Translations under genes and position numbers: made by a program | In this document: positions 52,563-61,416 of the stretch, one piece after another | Position numbering within the stretch: the first letter of the stretch is position 1 | Layout: each line of letters opens with the position of its first letter | Source: Methylobacterium sp. Leaf123 | GTDB lineage: Bacteria > Pseudomonadota > Alphaproteobacteria > Rhizobiales > Beijerinckiaceae | DNA length: 64,000 nt | Reading direction: 5' to 3' | NCBI RefSeq assembly: GCF_001423405.1 | Contig: NZ_LMNS01000012.1 | Span: 63,203 to 127,202, forward strand | Notes under the pieces: model-generated | The model's database searches: none | Seen by the model: only the letters and a program-made list of their open reading frames with translations | Told to the model about the DNA's origin: nothing

Positions 52563-53365
52563 GCGACCTCGCCCGGCGCGCGGCGGACCTGCTCGGCGTC
52601 CCTCTCGCCGAGGCGCGGCCGATGGCGGGCGGCGACCTGTCGGAATGCGTCCGCCTGCGGCTAGCCGATGGGCGCGAGGCCGTGGCGAAGACCGGGCCGG
52701 CACCGCGTGAGGAGGCCCGGATGCTCGCGGCCATCGCCGCCACCGGGGCCCCGGCGCCTGCCGTGCTGGCCGTGGATGAAACGGCGCTCGTCCTCGAATG
52801 CCTCTCCGATACGGGCGCGGGACCCGGCACCGATGCCGATCTCGGCCGGGTCGTCGCCCGCCTGCACGCTGCCGAGGGTGACCGCTACGGCTGGCATTCC
52901 GACTACGCGTTCGGCCCGGTCGCCATCGAGAATGCCTGGGACGACGATTGGCCGGCCTTCTGGGGCCGACGCCGCCTGCTCTGCCATGCCGACCACCTCC
53001 CTGTTCCGCTGTCTCGGCGGATCGAGGCGTTGGCGAACGACCTTGGCAATCGCCTGCCGAAGCGGCCCCGCCCCGCCCTGCTCCACGGCGACCTGTGGAG
53101 CGGCAACGTGCTCTTCGCGGGCGACCGGGTTGCGGGGCTGATCGATCCGGCCTGCTATCACGGCCATGCCGAGGTCGATCTAGCGATGCTGGGCCTGTTC
53201 GGCCGTCCCGGTCCCGCCTTCCGCGCGGCCTACGGAGCCTTCGAGCCCGGCGCGGCGGAGCGCGCGCCGATCTACAAGCTCTGGCCGGCCCTGGTGCATT
53301 GGCGCCTGTTCGGCGACGGCTACCGGGGCATGGTCGAAGGGTGTTTGGACGCGGCCGGGGTCTGA
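52559..53365 (+). CDS. Fructosamine kinase family protein
   Basis: 268 residues, APH-like kinase fold of the FN3K family, which phosphorylates protein- or amino-acid-bound ketosamines for deglycation. Key stretches: PMAGGDLSECVRLRLADG and AVAKTGPAP (ATP-binding Lys), catalytic HGDLWSGNVLF, and metal-binding DPACYHGHAEVDLAML. Start ATG overlaps the phosphatase stop (ATGA). Last gene of the pepP operon; a GC-rich hairpin (53499-53520) lies beyond the stop. Confidence 0.92.
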   Translation: MSDLARRAADLLGVPLAEARPMAGGDLSECVRLRLADGREAVAKTGPAPREEARMLAAIAATGAPAPAVLAVDETALVLECLSDTGAGPGTDADLGRVVARLHAAEGDRYGWHSDYAFGPVAIENAWDDDWPAFWGRRRLLCHADHLPVPLSRRIEALANDLGNRLPKRPRPALLHGDLWSGNVLFAGDRVAGLIDPACYHGHAEVDLAMLGLFGRPGPAFRAAYGAFEPGAAERAPIYKLWPALVHWRLFGDGYRGMVEGCLDAAGV

Positions 53366-53532
53366 CCGGATTTTCCGACTGCTTCGCTCGCGCTTGGGCG
53401 TGTTGGGAAAGCCCCGAATGCGTGATGGGGCGGAGAAGGCTCCGGGCCACAGAGCGAGGAGGCCCGGATCGGCTCCACAGGCTTCACGGCCGTGTGACCG
53501 CGCCGCTCGACTGCGGCGCGGGGTGTCCGCCC

Positions 53533-55671
53533 CTACTCCGCCGGAGCCGGCATCGGCGAGAGACGCGGCTCGAAGCGGCCGCCCTCCGACGGCTTCATCT
53601 CGACGCGGCGGTCGTGGTGCCTGTGCAGGGTCGAGCGGTGGCCGATCGAGACGATGGTCGTGCCGGGCATCGTCGCGCGTAGCGTCCGGTAGATCTCGGC
53701 CTCGGTTTCCTCGTCCAGGGCTGCGGTCGATTCGTCGAGGAACAGCCAGTCGGGCTTGGCCAGGATCGCTCGCGCGATGGCGAGGCGCTGCTGCTCGCCG
53801 CCCGACAGGCGCCGGTCCCAGTTATCGACCTCGTCGAGCTTGTCCGCGAGTTGAGGAAGCTGCGCGGCCTTGAGCGCGTCGCGGATCTCCTCGTCGGAGA
53901 ACTGATCGATCGTCTCCGGATAGGCCACCGCGCCACGGAGGGAGCCGAGCGGGATGTAGGGCCGCTGCGGCAGAACCAGCGCCGATTGTCCCGCCGGCAC
54001 ATCGACCCGACCCTTGCCGAACGGCCAGATCCCGGCAATCGCCCGGAACAGGGTCGACTTGCCCGAGCCGGAGGGGCCGGTGACCAGGGTCGCCCCGCCC
54101 TTCGGCAGGTCGAGCGCGCCCGCCCGCACGATCTCGCGGCCGTCGGGCAGCGCCAGGGTCAGGTCGCGGGTGGTCACGGCGCCGGCGGTCTCGTTTCCGT
54201 TGGCGAGGCCGTAGCCGGCGCCGGCCAGGGCCTCGGCCTTGGTCATCGCCCGCTTGAACGAGCCGAGACGGATCGTGTTCGCCTTGTAGGCGGCGAGGAC
54301 GGTGTAGGACGTGATGAAGAAGTTCAGCGAACCCTGGACGTTGCTGAACGCGTTCGCGGTCTGTTGCAGAGCGCCGAGGGTGATCTTCTTGGCGAAGAAC
54401 GACGGAGCGGCGATGACGAGCGGGAAGATCGTGCTCGCCTGCCGGTAGCTGAAGGTGAAGGCGATCAGCTTGATGCGCCGGAAGATGATGCCGACGTAGT
54501 TGTCGACGATGGCGTGGAACAGCGTGGAGAGGCGGGACGCCTCGGCCCGCTCGCCGCGCAGCAGGGCGATCTGCTCGGAATAGATCCGGTTGCGCGCCAG
54601 GGCGAAGCGGAAATCCGCCTCGACCTGTTCCTGCCGGTAGTCAAGGCCGATGAGCGGCTTACCGATGAGGTGCGTGAGCCACGTGCCGACGACCGCGTAG
54701 GCGATCACCAGCCATACGAGGAAGCCCGGGACCACGGCGTCGGTGAACGGCAGCACGAAGTCGCGCGAGAGCGTCCACAGGATGACGATGAAGGAGACGA
54801 GCTGCGCCGCCTGCGACAGCAGCCGGGTCGAGAGGGTCGTGGTCTGGGCGATGAAGTTGTTGACGTCCGACTGGATGCGCTGGTCCGGGTTGTCGGCATG
54901 CTCATCGACGAAGGGGATGCGGTAATGCGTGCCCTCCCCCAGCCAGCGCTCGTAGAGATTGTGGGTGAGCCAGGTGCGCCAGCGGAGCTGCAATCCCGAA
55001 TCGACGTAGATATCGAACATGCCGATCACGACGTTGAGGATCGCGAGCGGCACGAAGATCCAGCCGAGCTGATACCAGAAGGACGGCGCGTCGAACTCCT
55101 GCAACGCGTTGTACATGTCGCGGTAGAAAAAGTTGAACCGCAGCGTCAGCGCCACGTCCGCGAAGTTCACGAAGATCGACAGTGCCACGAGGTTGCGGCC
55201 GATCTGGCCCTCGGTGCGGCCGAACCGGCGGAACATACCGACTTCCCGGCTCGGGGCATCGTGGCTGGCGAAATACGGGTCGGCGATCAGGGTGATCTCG
55301 CGGATCGGCTTCCAGTGCGAGACGGCGAGCACGATGGCGGCGAACACCACGGAGCCGGTCGCGGCGAAGTCCGGCGGCAGCAGCGCCGCGACGACGCCCG
55401 GCAGGGCGCCCATCGCCGCCAGGGTCTTGGCGCCCGCCAGCAGCAGGTAGCCGATGCCGTAAACCGAGACGAAGATCTTGAGGTAGGCCGAGAGGTTGTT
55501 CGAGGCGACCAGGATACCCGCCATCGCGAAGCCCGCGAGCGAGACGTAGAGCGGTGGGCTTGGAATCCCCGGCATGGCCAGCAGCAGGAGCGCGACGAGC
55601 GCCGTCAGCATGGCCTGGATGCCGAGCCTGCTCTTCAATGCGGCCACGCGGGTCGTTCCTTCTCGCTGCAC
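53533..55671 (-). CDS. SbmA/BacA-type ABC transporter with fused ATPase
   Basis: 712 residues. N-terminal domain with several membrane segments, including FRRFGRTEGQIGRNLVALSI and the SbmA/BacA/ABCD-family stretch FVDEHADNPDQRIQSDV. C-terminal ATPase: GPSGSGKST (about 531-539), LSGGEQQRLAIARA and WLFLDESTAALDE, all intact. Relatives (YddA, BclA, peroxisomal ABCD) move peptides, very-long-chain fatty acyl groups or cobalamin. Starts with GTG at 55671. Monocistronic. Confidence 0.92.
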   Translation of the reverse strand: MQREGTTRVAALKSRLGIQAMLTALVALLLLAMPGIPSPPLYVSLAGFAMAGILVASNNLSAYLKIFVSVYGIGYLLLAGAKTLAAMGALPGVVAALLPPDFAATGSVVFAAIVLAVSHWKPIREITLIADPYFASHDAPSREVGMFRRFGRTEGQIGRNLVALSIFVNFADVALTLRFNFFYRDMYNALQEFDAPSFWYQLGWIFVPLAILNVVIGMFDIYVDSGLQLRWRTWLTHNLYERWLGEGTHYRIPFVDEHADNPDQRIQSDVNNFIAQTTTLSTRLLSQAAQLVSFIVILWTLSRDFVLPFTDAVVPGFLVWLVIAYAVVGTWLTHLIGKPLIGLDYRQEQVEADFRFALARNRIYSEQIALLRGERAEASRLSTLFHAIVDNYVGIIFRRIKLIAFTFSYRQASTIFPLVIAAPSFFAKKITLGALQQTANAFSNVQGSLNFFITSYTVLAAYKANTIRLGSFKRAMTKAEALAGAGYGLANGNETAGAVTTRDLTLALPDGREIVRAGALDLPKGGATLVTGPSGSGKSTLFRAIAGIWPFGKGRVDVPAGQSALVLPQRPYIPLGSLRGAVAYPETIDQFSDEEIRDALKAAQLPQLADKLDEVDNWDRRLSGGEQQRLAIARAILAKPDWLFLDESTAALDEETEAEIYRTLRATMPGTTIVSIGHRSTLHRHHDRRVEMKPSEGGRFEPRLSPMPAPAE

Positions 55672-55908
55672 CGGCCCGGCCCACCCACGTCTCGGATGGC
55701 GCGCCGACGGATGGGTTCAATCGCCGAATGCGGCGGCCCTGGCTATCCGTCGTGGCGAGAACGTGGCGTGCCGCCACGCCTGTCACGTGAATTTTCGGTC
55801 ATGTCGAGGGGTGCAGCGGTCGCCCGCCAGCGCCGCAGGCCGCCGGGTGCGACACCATGGACAACTCTGGAGACGATGTCCAAGGCCGTTTCCCCGGCCC
55901 TTCGGCCG

Positions 55909-56238
55909 TCAGTTCGCGTCCCAGTTCCAATCGCCGTAATCCGGCTCGCGGCAGCGATAGCCGATCGGGCATTGCGGGTTGTCGCGGGTGGGGACGAAGC
56001 GCAGCTCGGCGATTTCCGTGAGTCCGCAGAAGCTGCGGTCACGCACGAAACGCTCGGGCGGGCGCCCGCCGAAGCTGAGCGTCGCCTCGCCTTCCGCCTT
56101 CACCAGGGCCATCGCTTCCACGCAGGTCGGGCGCGCCGTCTGCGTGCGCGGCTCGGCGGCGGCGGGAGTGAGGGCAAAGGGCGACGACAGCAGGGGCGCC
56201 AGTGCCGAGCCGAGAACGGCGAGGGTGACAGGTTTCAT
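55909..56238 (-). CDS. Secreted four-cysteine protein, unknown function
   Basis: 109 residues from ATG 56238. Signal peptide about 1-29 (VTLAVLGSALAPLLSSPFAL, cleavage near AAAE). The mature part has four cysteines (PTCVEAM, RSFCGLT and PQCPIGYRC), enough for two disulfides, and an acidic end DYGDWNWDAN. The long frame upstream of this ATG is not part of the protein. No family recognised. Confidence 0.7.
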   Translation of the reverse strand: MKPVTLAVLGSALAPLLSSPFALTPAAAEPRTQTARPTCVEAMALVKAEGEATLSFGGRPPERFVRDRSFCGLTEIAELRFVPTRDNPQCPIGYRCREPDYGDWNWDAN

Positions 56239-56471
56239 CACACGGGTACGGTCGACGGCCGTCGCGGCCGCCAAGCTTGACCATGGCAGGTTCCGCTTGC
56301 GGCGGGAAGGGGTTGCCGTGCCTCTGCCGCATTCCCGGAGTCTATCGCGGAACACGGGCCAGGATGGCCTTGAGCCCTTTCGGGGAAAGCGCCGTATGGT
56401 GCGGGCGGCCAAGGTCGAAGATGTGGCCAACCGCAAGGCGCAGTTTCTAAAGCATCGTCTCGGACGCTAGA

Positions 56472-57182
56472 ATGCTGATATCGGGAGCACAGGCCGAAGA
56501 GGCAGCGAATGGTGCGGCGGGGCCGATGACGGCAGACGGTGCGCAGGAGGCCGGCGGGTCCGATGAGGGCGCGCGGGAGGTGACGTCCGCGGCCCTGTCG
56601 CGACGTCTTGCGATCCCGGTGATCCTGGCCGCGGGCTGGGGCGCCTTGTTCGCCTATACGCTGATCGTGCTCACCGATGATGCGCCCGTGGCGGCACCCG
56701 CCGGTCATACCCGATTTGCGGCGACCGACGGCATCGACGTCCCTGAGGTGCGGATTCCCGAGCCGGAGCGGCCGGCCACGCCCAATGCCAACCCGCCGCG
56801 GGTGCTCACGGTCGCCGCGCCCGCGCCGCCGCTGGAGACGGTCGTGCCCCCGGCCGAGCCGCGGCCCGCCGCGCCGCTGGTGGAGCGCGCGGCCTTCGTC
56901 GGCATCTGGGGACCGACGCCGGTGGCCTGTGGCCAGCGCCAGCGCCGCCGCGGCTTCCTGCCCGCCACGATCTCCGAGGACGGCGCGAAGGCCGGGCGCA
57001 CCATCTGCCGCTTCCGCAACAACCGCCGCGAGGGCAGCGCCTGGACCATGGCCGCCGATTGCAGCGAGCGTGGCCGCCGCTGGACCTCGCAGGTCCGCCT
57101 CCTCGTCGAGCACGACCGGCTGACCTGGACGAGCGGCAAGGGCCAGGCGAGCTACATCCGCTGCGGGCGGAAATCCGACTGA
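56472..57182 (+). CDS. Membrane-anchored protein with small C-terminal cysteine domain
   Basis: 236 residues. One membrane segment (about 46-68, IPVILAAGWGALFAYTLIVL), a Pro-rich periplasmic spacer (VPPAEPRPAAPL), and a C-terminal domain about 140-232 starting AAFVGIWGPTPVACGQ with four cysteines (…VACGQ, TICRF, ADCSERG, IRCGRK). This resembles small lipocalin- or inhibitor-like beta domains in other alphaproteobacteria, which have no assigned role. ATG at 56472; ends 7 bp before the convergent oxidase gene. Confidence 0.68.
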   Translation: MLISGAQAEEAANGAAGPMTADGAQEAGGSDEGAREVTSAALSRRLAIPVILAAGWGALFAYTLIVLTDDAPVAAPAGHTRFAATDGIDVPEVRIPEPERPATPNANPPRVLTVAAPAPPLETVVPPAEPRPAAPLVERAAFVGIWGPTPVACGQRQRRRGFLPATISEDGAKAGRTICRFRNNRREGSAWTMAADCSERGRRWTSQVRLLVEHDRLTWTSGKGQASYIRCGRKSD

Positions 57183-57189
57183 AGCACGC

Positions 57190-58110
57190 CTACGCCGCCC
57201 CGAACCCGACGAAGCGCCGCCTCAGCGCGCGAGCCCGGAACACGACCCGTTCCGGCACGAACCGCCACAGGCGCTCGGCGCCGTCCCTCCGTTCGTCTTC
57301 CGCCGGATCGAGCACGACTTCCGTGCGACCGCTCATCTGCAGCAGATCGCCGGTCGCGAAATCCGGACAGACCAGCCCGGCGCGCGGATTGGCCAGCAGG
57401 TTGCCCAGCGTGTTGAAGAAGCGGTTGCCGGAATAGTCGGGTACCGTGAGGCCGCCCTCGGCGCCAACCCGGACGAAGCCCGGCCGCCCTCCCCGGTGCG
57501 AGACATCGACCTGCCGCCGGCCCCCCGCCGCCTCGACGAAGCTTGCGACGAAGAAGGTGTCGGCCGCCGCGACGAGAGCCCGCGCCGCGGGATCGAGCCC
57601 GTCCGACAGGACGGGGCGGGACCGGGCCGTTCCCTCACCGACGCAGGGCCCTTCCTGCCGGCTGCGGATGTATTGCGGGCAATTCCCGAAACTCTGCTCG
57701 ACGCGGATCGCGAAGCCCTCCGGTCCCGCGCGCTCGACGGTTCCGTTCAGGCGGTTGCGGCGGCGCGTGGCCAGTTCGATGCCGAGCAGGCCCACGCCAT
57801 CGCCGTCCTCAAGCCCGGCCTCGGCGGGATCGTCCGGATCGCGGCTCGCCTCCACCCGGAGCCGAAACGGATCCGGCGCGTGGAGAAAGCCCGGTTCACC
57901 CTCCCGCAAGGTCGCCCAGGGGCGGCCCGCCCCGTCCACGCTCCCGAGGACGGCGAAGGGCAGGAGCGGAAAGAACGCCCGGTGCTGCTCGGTCAGGTGA
58001 TCGCGGATGACCCGCGGGCCGAGTTCGGCCATCCGGCCGGCCATGCCGACACTTTCTTGGATTGCCACCTCGCCCCGGTGCCAGGGGGAGGATGCGGCTG
58101 GCCCGTTCAT
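57190..58110 (-). CDS. Pyridoxamine 5'-phosphate oxidase-family flavoprotein
   Basis: 306 residues with two PNPOx-like split barrels: [26 protein letters not shown], then [30 protein letters not shown] and [20 protein letters not shown]. Probably binds FMN or F420; substrate unknown. Longer relatives carry a C-terminal ferredoxin-reductase domain, absent here. The start overlaps the stop of the GST gene by 4 bp, so the two are coupled and may act together on xenobiotics. Confidence 0.85.
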   Translation of the reverse strand: MNGPAASSPWHRGEVAIQESVGMAGRMAELGPRVIRDHLTEQHRAFFPLLPFAVLGSVDGAGRPWATLREGEPGFLHAPDPFRLRVEASRDPDDPAEAGLEDGDGVGLLGIELATRRRNRLNGTVERAGPEGFAIRVEQSFGNCPQYIRSRQEGPCVGEGTARSRPVLSDGLDPAARALVAAADTFFVASFVEAAGGRRQVDVSHRGGRPGFVRVGAEGGLTVPDYSGNRFFNTLGNLLANPRAGLVCPDFATGDLLQMSGRTEVVLDPAEDERRDGAERLWRFVPERVVFRARALRRRFVGFGAA

Positions 58111-58733
58111 GCGGAGGCTCCCGTCGCGTTCAGGCCGACCGGCGAGGCCGGAAGCGCGACGAAGCCGGGCAGCGCCTCGATGCGGGCGAGCCAGGAGCGG
58201 ACGTTGTCGTAAGCCGCGAGATCGACATTCCCCTCGGGCGCGGCGGCGATGTAGCTGTAGAGCGCCACGTCGGCGATGGTCGGGCGCTCGGCGGCGAGCC
58301 AGTCGCGGGACGACAGTTCCGCCTCGATCAGCGCCAGGATTTTATGAGCGCGGGCGATCACCTCCCCCGCATCGAAGGGGGCGCCGAACAGCGTGACGAG
58401 GCGGGCGGCGCAGGGGCCGAAGGCGATCGGCCCGGCCGCGACCGAGAGCCAGCGCTGCACCCGTGCGGCCCCGGCCGCATCCTCAGGCAACCAGTCGCTG
58501 CGCCCGAGCTTCTTTGCGAGGTAGACGAGGATGGCGTTGGAATCCGGCACGATCGTCCCGTCATCGTCGAGGACGGGAACCTGCCCGAACGGGTTGATCG
58601 CGAGAAAATCCGGTGCGCGGTTCTGCCCCCCGGCGAAATCGACCTCGACGGTGTCATAGGGCTGGCCGACCAGCGACAGGAACAGGCGGGCCCGGTGGGC
58701 ATGGCCCGAGAGCGTCAGGCTGTAGAGCTTCAC
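58107..58733 (-). CDS. Glutathione S-transferase
   Basis: 208 residues. Thioredoxin-like N-terminal domain ([34 protein letters not shown] with the cis-proline, [10 protein letters not shown] for the gamma-glutamyl group) and all-helical C-terminal domain with the N-capping box [12 protein letters not shown]. Upstream partner of the PNPOx-like gene; divergent from a LysR gene 144 bp away, the usual sign of regulator-target pairing. Confidence 0.94.
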   Translation of the reverse strand: MKLYSLTLSGHAHRARLFLSLVGQPYDTVEVDFAGGQNRAPDFLAINPFGQVPVLDDDGTIVPDSNAILVYLAKKLGRSDWLPEDAAGAARVQRWLSVAAGPIAFGPCAARLVTLFGAPFDAGEVIARAHKILALIEAELSSRDWLAAERPTIADVALYSYIAAAPEGNVDLAAYDNVRSWLARIEALPGFVALPASPVGLNATGASA

Positions 58734-58877
58734 GGCGTCGTCTCCTCCCGGCCGTGGGATCGGCCGTGGGTGGCATCAGACTCCTTCGCCGCGGCGGGGT
58801 GAACCGGTATTGTCGGCAAGCGACTGTTGCGTGCAGTGGAATAATCGCCACTCTGCCCTTCAGGGGGAGGGACCGCG

Positions 58878-59783
58878 ATGGACCGGCTGCAAGGGATGCG
58901 GGTGTTCGTGCGGGTTGCCGAGAGCGGCGGCTTCGCCGGGGCGGCCCGCGCACTGGCCATGAGCCCGGCCGCCGTCACGCGGGCCGTGGCGGCGCTTGAA
59001 GTCGCGATCGGCGCACGGCTGTTCATCCGCACCACGCGCTCGGTGAAGCTCACCGAGGCGGGCGGGCGTTATCTCGAGGATTGCCGCCGGATTCTCGCCG
59101 AACTCGCCGAAGCGGAGGCGGCCGCCGCAGGCTCGACCGCGACGCCGAGCGGTGTGCTGACGCTGACGGCGCCGGTGCAGTTCGGGCGGCTCTACGTGTT
59201 GCCGGTGGTGACCGACTATCTCGCGCGCCACCCGGCGGTGGCGGTCCGCGCGCTGTTCCTCGACCGGATCGTCAACATGGTCGAGGAGGGCATCGATGTC
59301 GGCGTGCGGATCGGGCATCTGGCCGATTCCGGGCTCACGGCGATCCGCGTCGGCAGCGTGCGCCGGGTCGTCTGCGCCGCACCGAGCTATCTGGAGCGGC
59401 ACGGCGTGCCCGAAACACCCCGCCACCTGCGCGATCACGCGGTGATCGGCTCATCGAATCCCGGCGCCCTACAGGAATGGCGGTTCGGGCCCGAGCGGCG
59501 CAGCACGGTGACCGTCCATCCCCGGCTCGTCTGCAACACGGTCGATGCGGCGCTGGCGGCTGCCGTCGATGGATGGGGGATCGTGCGGCTGCTGTCCTAT
59601 CAGGTCGCGCCGGCGGTGGCGGAAGGGCGCCTGCGCCTCCTGCTCACGGAGGACGAGGAGGCGCCGGTTCCGATCCATGTCGTGAGCCCCGAGGGGCGGC
59701 GGGCACCAGCCAAGACCCGCGCCTTCGTCGATCTCGCCGCGGCGCGGCTACGCGCTGATCCGCGGGTCAACCCGGCGGCCTGA
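58878..59783 (+). CDS. LysR-family transcriptional regulator
   Basis: 301 residues. N-terminal winged helix (MRVFVRVAESGGFAGAARAL, SPAAVTRAVAALEVAIGARL) and a type 2 periplasmic-binding effector domain from about residue 90, with the LTAPVQFGRLYVLPVV start typical of the PtxR/AaeR-like subgroup. Probably controls the divergent GST and oxidase genes. The two starts are 144 bp apart. Confidence 0.94.
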   Translation: MDRLQGMRVFVRVAESGGFAGAARALAMSPAAVTRAVAALEVAIGARLFIRTTRSVKLTEAGGRYLEDCRRILAELAEAEAAAAGSTATPSGVLTLTAPVQFGRLYVLPVVTDYLARHPAVAVRALFLDRIVNMVEEGIDVGVRIGHLADSGLTAIRVGSVRRVVCAAPSYLERHGVPETPRHLRDHAVIGSSNPGALQEWRFGPERRSTVTVHPRLVCNTVDAALAAAVDGWGIVRLLSYQVAPAVAEGRLRLLLTEDEEAPVPIHVVSPEGRRAPAKTRAFVDLAAARLRADPRVNPAA

Positions 59784-59789
59784 AGCGGT

Positions 59790-59809
59790 GGGAGGGGAAA
59801 CCCCCTCCC
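59790..59809. terminator. Hairpin at the convergent LysR / reductase ends
   Basis: GGGAGGGG (59790-59797), loop AAAC, CCCCTCCC (59802-59809), perfect 8-bp stem between two convergent stops. There is no T tract on either strand, so termination is only suggested. Confidence 0.4.
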
Positions 59810-59811
59810 CC

Positions 59812-61416
59812 TCAGTATACGTCGGCCTGATAGCGCCCGCTCTTCTTCAGGGCGGCGAGATAGGCCACGGCCTCATCGGGGTTCTTGCTGCCGAACTGCG
59901 CGGCGACGTCGATGATCGCCCGCTCCACGTCCTTGGCCATGCGCTTGGCATCGCCGCAGACGTAGAAGTGGGCGCCGCCCTCCAGCCACTTCCACAGCTC
60001 GGCACCGTTCTCGCGCATCCGGTCCTGCACGTAGGTCTTTTCCGTGCCGTCCCGCGACCAAGCAAGCGAGAGGCGGGTCAGCACCTTCTCGTCCTTCAGG
60101 CCGTTCAGCTCGTCCTTGTAGAAGAAGTCGGTCGCCTGCCGCTGGTGGCCGTAGAACAGCCAGTTGCGGCCGGGCGCCTTCGTGGCCGCGCGCTCACGCA
60201 GGAAGGAGCGGAACGGGGCGACGCCGGTGCCGGGGCCGCACATGATCACGTCCTTGCCCGCATCCTCCGGCAGGCCGAAGCCGTGCGCCTTCTGCAGGTA
60301 GATCCGGACTTTGGTCTGCTCCGGGAGACGCTCGCCCAGATGCGTGGAGGCGACGCCGAGGCGCAGGCGCGAGCGATGGTTGTAGCGCACCGCATCGACG
60401 GTGAGCGAAACCCGGCCCGCATCCATCTTCGGCGAGGAGGAGATCGAGTAGAGCCGCGGCTGCAACTCGTCGAGTGCCTCGAGAAAGACCTCGGCATCGG
60501 GGCGCGCACCGGGGAATTTGTGGAGCGCGCCGAGCACGTCGAGATGCTGCGCATCGCCGTCCGGATCCTCGCCGGCCGCGAGCGCCTGCGCCTTCTTCCG
60601 GGCGGCGCCCGAGGTGAGGAGCGAGAGCAACTGGTAGAGGTTGTCCGGCGCCGCACCGAGCGAATACTCGGTCAGCAGCCGGTCGCGCAGGGTCTTGCCC
60701 GCGATCATCCGCTCCGGGCGCGTGCCGAGTTCGGCGATCACCGCATCGACCAGAGCCGGGGCGTTGGCCGGGAACAGGCCGAGGGAGTCGCCGGCCGCGT
60801 ACTCGATCGGCGTGTCCCTCAGGTCGATCTCGATGTGCCAGGTCTCCTTCTCGCCGCCCGGCGCGTTGAGGCGCGTGCGGGAGAGGAACGTCGCCTCGAC
60901 CGGGTTCTCGCGGCAATAGCCGAGCGGGCCGAGTTCCGGCTCCTTCTTCGGGGCGTCGCCCGTCTCCGCCTTCGGCGCGGCCGTGCCGCCCGCGGCACCG
61001 AACTCCTCGTCGAGCTTCTTGAGCATCCGAAGCGTTTCTTTGCCGCCGGGCTGGCAAAGGTTCAGCCGCTCCTCGCTCTTGAGGAAGATCGCGTTGGCGT
61101 AGTCGGCGCAGTTATAGCCGCATTGTCCGCAATCCTGCTGAGCCATGGCGGCCATCAGCTTCTGCGGCTCGGAGCGATCCTTGGCGATCGCCATGCGGTC
61201 GTTGATCGGCATCGACGGGTCGTGCCAGGGCGCGTCGTCGTTGTCGGCGAGCTTCGGGCCGGTCGAGGGCGCCTCGCCGGGGGCGAGCGCGGTGGCGCCT
61301 TCCACGGCGGGACCGAGGAGCGCGGCGAAGTAGCCCGACAGCCAGGAGCGCTGGTCGGCGTTGAACGGGGCGCTCTCGGGGATGAGAACGAGCGGGGGCG
61401 CGACGTGCTGGGTCAT
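59812..61416 (-). CDS. CysJ-like FAD/NAD(P)H reductase with N-terminal 4Fe-4S domain
   Basis: 534 residues. Residues about 100-140 hold QDCGQCGYNCADYA and a later LCQPGG, a four-cysteine 4Fe-4S motif. From about 165 on it matches the FAD-binding and NADPH-binding half of sulfite reductase alpha subunits: LYSISSSPK (FAD), CGPGTGVAPFRSFL, WLFYGHQRQ, YVCGDAKRMAKDV, and the end SGRYQADVY. The flavodoxin domain of CysJ is missing, so the Fe-S cluster may pass electrons instead. Its start overlaps the nirA stop by 4 bp; a role as electron supplier to nitrite or nitrate reductase is inferred. Confidence 0.88.
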   Translation of the reverse strand: MTQHVAPPLVLIPESAPFNADQRSWLSGYFAALLGPAVEGATALAPGEAPSTGPKLADNDDAPWHDPSMPINDRMAIAKDRSEPQKLMAAMAQQDCGQCGYNCADYANAIFLKSEERLNLCQPGGKETLRMLKKLDEEFGAAGGTAAPKAETGDAPKKEPELGPLGYCRENPVEATFLSRTRLNAPGGEKETWHIEIDLRDTPIEYAAGDSLGLFPANAPALVDAVIAELGTRPERMIAGKTLRDRLLTEYSLGAAPDNLYQLLSLLTSGAARKKAQALAAGEDPDGDAQHLDVLGALHKFPGARPDAEVFLEALDELQPRLYSISSSPKMDAGRVSLTVDAVRYNHRSRLRLGVASTHLGERLPEQTKVRIYLQKAHGFGLPEDAGKDVIMCGPGTGVAPFRSFLRERAATKAPGRNWLFYGHQRQATDFFYKDELNGLKDEKVLTRLSLAWSRDGTEKTYVQDRMRENGAELWKWLEGGAHFYVCGDAKRMAKDVERAIIDVAAQFGSKNPDEAVAYLAALKKSGRYQADVY

